Below, one piece after another: positions 40,337 to 48,100 of a stretch of 64,000 bases of DNA. This stretch comes from Pseudomonas viciae (lineage in GTDB: Bacteria; Pseudomonadota; Gammaproteobacteria; Pseudomonadales; Pseudomonadaceae). The stretch spans positions 2,888,001 through 2,952,000 of the forward strand of contig NZ_CP035088.1 in assembly GCF_004786035.1 (NCBI RefSeq), read 5' to 3'. Position 1 is the first letter of the stretch. Every line of letters begins with the position of its first letter. The position numbers were made by a program, and so were the translations under genes. The notes below the pieces were generated by a model. That model was not told the DNA's origin and did no database searches. It saw nothing but the letters and a program-made list of their open reading frames with translations.

Positions 40337-40483
40337 CTAGCGGTGCTGCTCGAAGCCGGGGCCGGGACCGGGACCGCCACGGCGATCATGGTCGCCATGA
40401 CCGCGGTCGTGAGGGAAAAAGAGGCAGCCACTCAGGGTCAGGATGGACAACAGGGGAAGCAACAGGGTCAGGCGACGAAACAT
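40337..40483 (-). CDS. Small lipoprotein, His/Gly-rich tail
   Basis: A 48-residue lipoprotein. MFRRLTLLLPLLSILTLSGC has a hydrophobic signal and the lipobox LSGC (Cys20), after which only LFFPHDRGHGDHDRRGGPGPGPGFEQHR follows. GAGGA lies seven bases before the ATG. The mature part is short and rich in His, Asp, Arg and Gly, which suggests metal or surface binding, but no family is recognised. The longer open frame in which it sits has no start signals. Confidence 0.75.
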   Translation of the reverse strand: MFRRLTLLLPLLSILTLSGCLFFPHDRGHGDHDRRGGPGPGPGFEQHR

Positions 40484-40633
40484 AAATAAATCCTCATGGT
40501 TTAACACCGTGGTTGCGCGAAAACGCTCCTTCGGCTGTACCATGGGACCCCGTTTGCTGCCGCTTATCCCCAAAACAAGGTATGAGCCTGGCAAGCAGGC
40601 GGATACAGAACGGATACATTCGGGAAATTGGCA

Positions 40634-40822
40634 ATGACTCATTCGCAACGTTTGAAATACTCGATCCTGATCGTCCTCGTCGTCCTGGCGATCATGCTGG
40701 GACTGTCCTGGATGCAGAACAACGGCATGATCAGCGAACAGCTGTTTCAATACATCGCCATTGCCGTGGCGGTCATCGTGGTGGTGATCAACGGCGTGAT
40801 GCGGCGTAAGGTCAAGCCCTGA
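40634..40822 (+). CDS. Small two-helix membrane protein
   Basis: A 62-residue protein with two hydrophobic segments, YSILIVLVVLAIMLGLSW (residues 9-26) and YIAIAVAVIVVVINGVM (41-57), joined by a short polar loop and ending MRRKVKP. The positive C terminus suggests that end is cytoplasmic. I use the internal ATG of MTHSQRLK. Such proteins are common in pseudomonads and have no assigned function. It converges with the Fur-like gene nine bases later. Confidence 0.7.
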   Translation: MTHSQRLKYSILIVLVVLAIMLGLSWMQNNGMISEQLFQYIAIAVAVIVVVINGVMRRKVKP

Positions 40823-40831
40823 GCATCAGCG

Positions 40832-41212
40832 TTATTCACCCGTTTCGAGCACGGCCATGGCCTTGGGGTGCAGGCAGTAGCTCTTATCCGGGTTGAAGGT
40901 GACGACGCCCTCGCTGCACAAACGCTTGAGCACCTCGCGTACGCTGAGGAAGGACAAGGGAATGTCCAGCCCCAGCAATTGACTGTGCACGCCCCGCACA
41001 CCCAGGCAGCGATTCTCATTGGCGGCCCTGAGCAAGGCATCGATGACTTTGAGGCGGATCAAGCTGGTCCTGAGCCCGTAGCTCTTGAGCAGCCGCCTGA
41101 TGTGTTCATTGCCACCGCGCTCTGCTGGCCCGCCGAACACGTTGTGAGTGACGGTCATCGAGACGCCGCTCGACCTGGACTTACCTTCCATTGGCAGTTG
41201 CCTGTCATGCAT
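40832..41212 (-). CDS. Fur-like winged-helix protein without metal-binding domain
   Basis: A 126-residue protein. Residues 37-104 follow the DNA-binding half of Fur-family repressors (HIRRLLKSYGLRTSLIRLKVIDALL, then LSFLSVREVLKRLCSEGVV), but the His/Cys-rich dimerisation and metal-binding domain is absent. AAGGA lies eight bases before the chosen ATG; internal Met codons have weaker sites. It may act as a DNA-binding protein that does not sense iron or zinc in the usual way. Annotation as an iron/zinc uptake regulator would overstate it. Confidence 0.7.
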   Translation of the reverse strand: MHDRQLPMEGKSRSSGVSMTVTHNVFGGPAERGGNEHIRRLLKSYGLRTSLIRLKVIDALLRAANENRCLGVRGVHSQLLGLDIPLSFLSVREVLKRLCSEGVVTFNPDKSYCLHPKAMAVLETGE

Positions 41213-41358
41213 GCAAAAAATCCTTACCAGCCTGTTCAGAAAAGGTCACGAATACTCTCTTGTAATAGGACGAACGAGCGCGAGCAATAATGAGGGCCCT
41301 GAGGTGAAAAAAATGTCTGGAGCCTGCATTTCTTCACCGTGAGCCCGTTGATTAGCCG

Positions 41359-41382
41359 TTAATTTTTTTTCATCCGGTTCGT
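41359..41382 (+). promoter_or_regulatory. Possible PvdS-type promoter of pvdQ
   Basis: TTAAT (41359-41363) followed after 16 bases by CGT (41380-41382) matches the iron-starvation promoter TAAAT-N16-CGT used by the sigma factor PvdS in pyoverdine genes, with one mismatch. It lies about 115 bases upstream of pvdQ. The short motif makes a chance match possible. Confidence 0.4.
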
Positions 41383-41497
41383 TTTCAGGGAAGGCACATT
41401 CCGCTTCTGCAGGCGGTCTGTGATTGTCCAGGCGGGCCAACGGTCGTACCGGTCGCCGTCCTGGTTCTGAAGTTTTCGCTCAGGAGTGAACGCAAGA

Positions 41498-43846
41498 ATG
41501 TCCGGTCAGTTATCGAGGCGTGGCCTCGCAGGCGTGTTTTTGGCGATGAGCCTGGGGCTCAGCACCGTTGCCAGCGCGCAAGGCGATGCGGGGCAGGCCA
41601 GTGCCGAAATTGCCCGCACCCGTTTTGGCGTGCCGCATATCCAGGCTCAGGATGAGCGCGGGCTGGGTTACGGCATTGGCTATGCGTACGCCCAGGATAA
41701 TCTTTGCCTGCTGGCCAATGAAATCGTCACGGTCAATGGCCAGCGCTCGCGCTATTTCGGGCCTGAACAGCTGACGGTCGAGCAGCGGGAGAACCGCGTC
41801 AGCGATCTGTTTTTCAGTTGGCTCAATACGCCGCAAGCGGTGTCCGGTTTCTGGCAAGCGCAGACGCCTGAGGTGCAGCACCTGGTCGAAGGTTATGTGG
41901 CGGGCTACAACCGCCTGCTGGCCGAGCGCAAGGCCAAAGGCCTGCCCGAGCAATGCGCCAGCGAGTGGGTGCGACCGATCACGGCGTTGGACCTGGTCAA
42001 GTTGACCCGTCGGCTGTTGGTGGAAGGCGGCGTTGGCCAGTTCGCCGAAGCCCTGGCTGGCGCACAGCCACCCAAGGCAACGGCGCTCACTGGCGCCCCG
42101 ACGGCGGGTTTTGCCGGCGCGGCAGCCCGGCAGCAGCGTTTCGCCCTGGAGCGCGGTAGCAATGCGCTGGCCATCGGCAGCGAGCGTTCGTTCAACGGTC
42201 GCGGGATGTTGCTGGCGAACCCGCATTTCCCCTGGTTGGGGGGCATGCGTTTTTATCAGATGCACCTGACCATCCCCGGCAAGCTGGACGTCATGGGCGC
42301 GGCCCTGCCAGGCTTGCCGGTGATCAACATCGGGTTCAGCCAGCACCTGGCCTGGACCCACACCGTCGACAGCTCCAAACACTTCACCCTGTACCGATTG
42401 CAGCTCGATCCGAAAGATCCGACCCGCTACCTGCTCGATGGCAAATCCGTACCGATGAGCCAGCAGACGATCACGGTGGACGTCCAGCAAGCCGATGGTC
42501 AGGTGGAAACGCTCTCTCGAGTGGTTTACGGCTCGCAGTTCGGTCCAATCGTGCAATGGCCAGGCCGGCTGGACTGGAATAACCAGTTCGCCTACAGCCT
42601 GCGGGACGCCAACCTGGAAAACGATCGGGTGCTGGCCCAGTGGTACGCGATGAACAAGGCCGTCACGCTCAAGGATTTGCAGAACGCGGTCCATGGGATC
42701 CAGGGCATTCCCTGGGTCAATACCCTGGCAGTGGACGATCAGGGGCAAAGTCTCTACATGAACCTGTCGGTGGTGCCGAATGTCGGTGCCGACAAACTGG
42801 CTCGCTGCAGCGATCCCCGGGCCGGGCTGCGGCTGATCGTGCTGGATGGCTCACGCAGTGAATGCGCCTGGGACATCGATGCCAAAGCCATGCAAAAAGG
42901 CATCTACGCGGCCGACAAGTTGCCGCAGTTGTTGCGTCGCGATTATGTACAGAACTCCAACGATTCGGCCTGGATGGCCAATCCTTCGCAACCGTTGTCC
43001 GGTTATTCGCCTTTGATCAGCCAGCAGGACCAGCCCCTGGGCCTGCGGGCGCGTTTTGCCCTGGACCGCCTGGGCCAGTTGGCCAAAGGCGGGCCGGTGA
43101 AGGCGCAGGACTTGCAGCGCATGGTCATGGACGATCAGGTTTACCTGGCTGACCAGGTGATGCCAGACCTGCTCGGTTTTTGCGCCAGTGACCTGGGGGC
43201 CGATGCCTCGGCGTTGGTCGAAGCCTGTACCCGCCTCAAGGCGTGGGACCGCACTGCCGGCCTGGACAGCGGGCTGGGGTTCATTCATTTCCAGTCCATC
43301 ATGGAGCCGTTGCAGGCGACGCCTGATGTGTGGCGTGTCGCGTTCGATCCGAAGGACCCGCAACATACCCCGCGAGGCCTGGCGATCGAGCGACCGGCAG
43401 TGCGCAAGGCGCTGCGTGAAGCGATGCTGGCTTCAGTGGCGGCGGTGAAGGCCGCCGGGTTGACGAAGGACAGTCGATGGCAGGACGTTCAGGTGGCCAG
43501 CAGTGGTGGTCGACAGACGCCCATCCACGGCGGCCCAGGGGAGTTGGGAATCTATAACGCGATCCAGAGTGTGCCGGCGGCGAACGGTCAGCGGGAAGTG
43601 GTCAGCGGTACCAGCTATCTGCAAGTGGTGACGTTTGACGACAAAGGCCCTCAGGCCCAGGGGTTGTTGGCGTTTTCCATCTCCAGCGACCCGGCATCGC
43701 CTTACTCGGCAGACCAGACCCAGGCCTTTTCGAAGAAACAGTGGAGTGTGCTGCCCTTCACCAAACAGCAGATCAAAGCCGATCCGCACTATCAGGCCCT
43801 GATTATCCGTGAGCGTGACGAGGCGGGCAGGGTGGTGACGCACTAA
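41498..43846 (+). CDS. pvdQ: Acyl-homoserine-lactone/pyoverdine acylase PvdQ
   Basis: A 782-residue Ntn-hydrolase of the penicillin-acylase family. The signal peptide (GLAGVFLAMSLGLSTVASAQ) sends it to the periplasm, where PvdQ removes the fatty acyl chain from pyoverdine precursors and also cleaves long-chain acyl-homoserine lactones. The autoprocessing site is ERGSNALAIGS, giving Ser221 as N-terminal nucleophile of the beta chain. ERGLGYGIGYAYAQDN, NPHFPWLGGMRFYQMHLTIPG and RRDYVQNSNDSAW all match P. aeruginosa PvdQ closely. AGGAG lies 11 bases upstream. A FecR-type gene is convergent next to it; pvdQ and fpvR are also close in P. aeruginosa. Confidence 0.93.
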   Translation: MSGQLSRRGLAGVFLAMSLGLSTVASAQGDAGQASAEIARTRFGVPHIQAQDERGLGYGIGYAYAQDNLCLLANEIVTVNGQRSRYFGPEQLTVEQRENRVSDLFFSWLNTPQAVSGFWQAQTPEVQHLVEGYVAGYNRLLAERKAKGLPEQCASEWVRPITALDLVKLTRRLLVEGGVGQFAEALAGAQPPKATALTGAPTAGFAGAAARQQRFALERGSNALAIGSERSFNGRGMLLANPHFPWLGGMRFYQMHLTIPGKLDVMGAALPGLPVINIGFSQHLAWTHTVDSSKHFTLYRLQLDPKDPTRYLLDGKSVPMSQQTITVDVQQADGQVETLSRVVYGSQFGPIVQWPGRLDWNNQFAYSLRDANLENDRVLAQWYAMNKAVTLKDLQNAVHGIQGIPWVNTLAVDDQGQSLYMNLSVVPNVGADKLARCSDPRAGLRLIVLDGSRSECAWDIDAKAMQKGIYAADKLPQLLRRDYVQNSNDSAWMANPSQPLSGYSPLISQQDQPLGLRARFALDRLGQLAKGGPVKAQDLQRMVMDDQVYLADQVMPDLLGFCASDLGADASALVEACTRLKAWDRTAGLDSGLGFIHFQSIMEPLQATPDVWRVAFDPKDPQHTPRGLAIERPAVRKALREAMLASVAAVKAAGLTKDSRWQDVQVASSGGRQTPIHGGPGELGIYNAIQSVPAANGQREVVSGTSYLQVVTFDDKGPQAQGLLAFSISSDPASPYSADQTQAFSKKQWSVLPFTKQQIKADPHYQALIIRERDEAGRVVTH

Positions 43847-43960
43847 GTGTTGTTGTTGGGTTTCAGGACTAGACAGGGGACTTTGGACTGTCCGGAAATC
43901 GCAGCCCGACACAGGTCTAAATTGTGGGAGCGAAGGTCATAAATGGCGCGATAACCTGCA

Positions 43961-43993
43961 AAAAAGCCGCGTCCGAAAGGATCGCGGCTTTTT
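43961..43993. terminator. Bidirectional Rho-independent terminator
   Basis: AAAAAGCCGCG (43961-43971) and CGCGGCTTTTT (43983-43993) form a perfect 11-base stem around an 11-base loop. T-runs follow on both strands, so it can end both pvdQ and the convergent FecR-like gene, whose stop codon it touches. Confidence 0.9.
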
Positions 43994-45003
43994 CAGTTGT
44001 TGGCGGGGCGTTGGCCGATGGAGTTGAGGACAGGGTTGCCGTCCTTGTTCCGCGTCAGGTAAACCGGCAGGACTTTGGGCAACGAAGGCACAAGGTTCTG
44101 CACTTCGTTGAGGTTGTAGATGCCGCCCACACGCAAGGCGCCGGTGCTGTTGTCGGCCAGCATGACGGGATGGTCGAGGTAGCGGTTGATCAGCGGCAGC
44201 GCGTCGCTGAGGGCGAGATCATCCAGGACCAGCTTGCCGTTGCGCCACGCCAGCGAGCTGTCATTGGGGCCGATCTCACGCACTTGCGGTTGGTAGTCGC
44301 CAGCCTTGTAGCTCGCCTGCATGCCCGGCGAGAGCCGCGAGCCGTTGTTGGCGAGTGCCTGGTTACTGGTCACCCATACCGAGCCCTCCACCAGCGTGAC
44401 CCGCACTTGATCCTGGTACATCCAGACGTTGAAGCGAGTGCCGGTCACGCGCACTTGGCCCTGGCCCGCGCGAACAACGAACGGGTGCTGTGCGTCATGG
44501 CTGACGTCGAAAAACGCCTCGCCCTTTTTCAGCGTGACCCGGCGTTCATGCTTGTAGTTGGCATAGACCAGCTCACTGCCCAGGTTCAGTTCTACCTGGC
44601 TGCCATCGTCCAGAGTGATGTGGTGTACGCTCGCGCCGGCTTCGAATCGTTGGTACGAATTTGCCAGCCAGCCCAGGTTCCAGCCAGTGAAAGCGGCCAG
44701 GGGCAAGCCCAGTGCGAGCACCGCCGCAGCCACCGCCAGCCGGCTCCAACGTGACCGCGAGCGCGGTCGGGACGCTGGAGCGGGCGCCGCCGTTGATTCG
44801 ACCCGGGGCAGATGATCGGCAACAGTCCAGATTTCCAGCATGGCTTCATATTCGAAGGCGTGCAGGGGATCGGCATCGTGCCATTGCTTGAACGCCAGCC
44901 GTTCGGCTGGCGTGCAGTCAGCCGCATGCAACCGCATGCACCAATGCGCGGCCGCATCGGTAATGGCGTCGTATTCGGCTTCAGAGAGGGTACGTTCGGT
45001 CAT
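43993..45003 (-). CDS. FecR-family anti-sigma regulator (FpvR-like)
   Basis: A 336-residue inner-membrane regulator. The N-terminal cytoplasmic anti-sigma part contains AAAHWCMRLHAADCTPAERLAFKQWHDADPLHAFEYEAML, a transmembrane segment lies near residues 86-107, and the periplasmic FecR domain shows VHHITLDDGSQVELNLGSELVYANYKHERRVTLKKGEAFFDVSHDAQHPFVV. It should hold an ECF sigma factor until a TonB receptor signals. No sigma factor gene adjoins it, unlike most FecR genes. Its neighbour pvdQ makes FpvR, controlling PvdS/FpvI, the best guess. Confidence 0.85.
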   Translation of the reverse strand: MTERTLSEAEYDAITDAAAHWCMRLHAADCTPAERLAFKQWHDADPLHAFEYEAMLEIWTVADHLPRVESTAAPAPASRPRSRSRWSRLAVAAAVLALGLPLAAFTGWNLGWLANSYQRFEAGASVHHITLDDGSQVELNLGSELVYANYKHERRVTLKKGEAFFDVSHDAQHPFVVRAGQGQVRVTGTRFNVWMYQDQVRVTLVEGSVWVTSNQALANNGSRLSPGMQASYKAGDYQPQVREIGPNDSSLAWRNGKLVLDDLALSDALPLINRYLDHPVMLADNSTGALRVGGIYNLNEVQNLVPSLPKVLPVYLTRNKDGNPVLNSIGQRPANN

Positions 45004-45185
45004 TGACTCTTCCTGGTTTGCCGCATTCTAACCTTCGGCATGAGCTGCCGAGAACAGCCATCATGGCGTTTGCATATCAAATGAGCCTATTTTTAGGATT
45101 AAACACCGTTATTCGGCAGTCGTAGCGTCCCATAAACGTCGTGAAAAAAAGATCAACGCCCAATCACCCGCGCCAAGTGTCGCCG

Positions 45186-48100
45186 TCAAGACGAGGTCGT
45201 GGGTGATGGCGGATCGAGCTGGCGACCCAACTCACAAATCAGCAGCGTCAGGGAGTCGGCGTTTCGAAGTATGACGTCGATGCGTTTGTCCGGTAAGTCC
45301 GGATCCAGGAAGGCATCGCGTGCTTCGTCCAGGGTCCTGGCGCCGGTTATTTTCAGGATTTCCTTCACGGTGTCCTTATACCGGCCGAAAAGATCCAGGC
45401 TTCTCGGCGCGTCGTCCTCGATATCCCATGCCGTAAACAATCGGGCTCTTGGCGTGGTCAGCGAAAGCACACTGGTTTGTTGATTTTTTAGCGCGTTGTA
45501 TTTTCGTCGGCCTTCGTGAGTCGCCTGGGAAATCAGGTCCAGGAAGGGCATTGCGGCTTCCAGATAAACGATATCGATGGTGTCGAAAAGCTGATGGGAA
45601 ATTTCGTGGATAAGGGTAGCGCCCTGGGCGTGAGCATCGACGTTAAAGGAGTCTGGTACCGCTTCCTTGTACCAATCCATCCCCATGTCGAAGAAAAGGT
45701 CGGTGAGGTAGATTGTGCCGGTTGCTTCAGGCTCCAGCACAAACGCAACCAGGTTATCGTCTGCTTGGCTGAGGGAGCCAATCACGACGCGCTTGGGGTT
45801 CTGCGAGTCCCAGGAGGGATCAGCCAACGCCCTGCATATCGGTGAGATCGCAGTATGTATCTTCTGGATAAGACTGACATCGACTTTTTTGACCCCGAAA
45901 AATGGCTTGAGAAAAGTATCCACTCGAGAGCCTGAAGGGACCCGTCGTTTGATTAGCGCGAGGTTGTGCAGGGCGTTGAACGAGTAATACCGCGCCGTTT
46001 CCAGGGCCTGCACGATCGCGTTTGCGCGGTGAGGATACTTTCTGCGTATTTCAGCCATGCCCCGCGCTTCGATATTCATTGCCAACGAAGCCTTGTAGTC
46101 ACTGTAAGAGTTGGCCAGTGTCGACATCACCTTGCCGTAGCGAATGCCGTGGCGTTGTGGGTCAATCGTCCATTGTGGGCCGCCAGGCGATTTTTTCAGT
46201 ATCGGGCCTTCTCCGTTCTCATGGACAACGCGCCAGACCTGATTGGTTTTCGCCACTTGAAAGACTTTGCCGGCAACATGGGCGTAGAGCTTGCCGGACG
46301 CTATCGATTTGTAGGTCCCCTCCACTGCGTTTCTCTGAAGATCCTGGAGGCTGATGCCGGTGGCTTCGAAAGCCTGCAGGTTGGTGCGCCTCGGGGCCGT
46401 GGAGGCAATCTCTTTCCAATGGGCGGGGGTTGCCACTGGGCCGTTTTGCGAGCCAGGACCTACCGGGGCGAGCAGGCCGAAGGTGTCGTCGGGATTCAGC
46501 GATCCCAGCGAGGCCATCTCGACGGCACCGGCGATGAAATCGTGCAAGCCGGCTTTCCAATCGTGCTCCTGCAGGGATTCGGCAGAGGCCTTGAAGTCCT
46601 GATAGCTTTCCCACAGCGTTTCGATAAACGTCAGTTTGCCCGGCAACTGCCTACCCACCAGCTTGACGCCAGCGCTGAACAGATGCCGAACCGTTTCCCA
46701 GTCGAACTGGCGTTTTTTGTTTGTTTGGGTGGTCAGCATGTCGGACAGCAACGTTGTGTTGTCGTCGAACAGCGTGTCGAGCAGGTTGGTCTTGATAGGA
46801 TTGGAGGCCAGGGTGATTTCCGAGAGAGCCCCGGCCGTGGCGGCGAACAGGTTTTTGAATGTGGCTTGCTGGCTCTCGGGCAGTCGGCGAATCAGTAAAT
46901 CCTGGAGCGCTCCCGGCGCATTGAATGCCGCTATCACGCTCGCTTCATCCTTGAACTCGGTGAAGTTCTGGCCGGCATGGTAGGGCGCATACAGCACATG
47001 GGGTGCCTTGGCGTCGGCGCTCGACCCGATCAGGTAAAGTCCCAGTGCTTTGACCGCAGCCGTGCCCCCGGTTTTAATCAGCTCCAGTGGACGAATCCAC
47101 GCGCTGGCGCCTTCCACCGCTTGGCGAGCGATGGCATCCGGCATGTCCAGCACTTGGCGAATCAAGTCGAACGCCGTCGGTGAAAGATGCTGTTGCAGGT
47201 GCCGTGCATGAGCCTGCTGCAACAATTGCCAGGGTATTTGCCGGCGGAACCGCTGCTTCCTTTGCTGGACGTCGGCGGCGGTCCCGGAAAGCTTGTCCAG
47301 TACGTGTTTTTTATAAACGCTGGGGATATCCAATGACAGCAGCATTTGCCTGACAGCCGCCTCGTTCAAGCTGTCCGGCAACTTCTGCCGGGAGGTGGAG
47401 GACACCTTGAAGCCGGTCATCTGGGTGACCTCGATATGATTCAGGGCAAAATCGGTCAAGGTGCATGCTGGGCCCGCCAGCGCCAGGTTCGGTGTGATCA
47501 GCAGGGTGGCGGGGTCGAGGCTTTTGTCGGCAAAGCGCGCGTCCAGTAGCGCTTTCAGTTTTTTACTCACATAGGCGTGCAGGGGCTCGACACCGTCGAG
47601 GTAATCTTTGCCATCGACCACGCTGTTTCGATATTGCTCAACCAGGTCAATGTGCAGGCGTTGATCTTCCACAGAGGCCGTGCCGAGCCAGGCGGGAAGT
47701 TTCTGTTGCCACCTGATGGCCTCGGCGATACGGCCGGCGCGTTTGAGATTGGTCGGTGCGCCTTCCTGGCGTATCGCCTCACGGCTTTTGACCAAGGCAG
47801 GCCCGGTCAGTTGCCAATCCCCGGCTTTCAACGTGCTCAAATAACCGTACTCGGCCTCGAAGTGTTTGATGAACGAACTCATCCGATTGAGCAGCACATT
47901 GTCTTCGATCAGTTCAAACGCCTCGAGCTGATAACGTCCATGGGGTTTGCGTTGAGCGGGCGTGAGGTTTGCCAGCCATCCAAAGCGCTTTTGTCCGTCG
48001 AGCAGGTGGCGGTTCAATTGCGTCGTGGCCAGCTCGACGGAGCTGAACACCTGCAAGCCATCGGCGGGCGTCCAGAGAATGCCCAGGCCCGAATATGGCG

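Noticed and set aside
40337..40750. Full 137-codon minus-strand frame as one protein
   Set aside because: The first 89 codons have no start signal and cross the divergent promoter region; only the C-terminal 48 residues form a clear lipoprotein with its own ribosome site.
42955..42960. TGTACA inside pvdQ as a further light-regulator site
   Set aside because: A single half-site in coding sequence without a partner at 12 bases is expected by chance.
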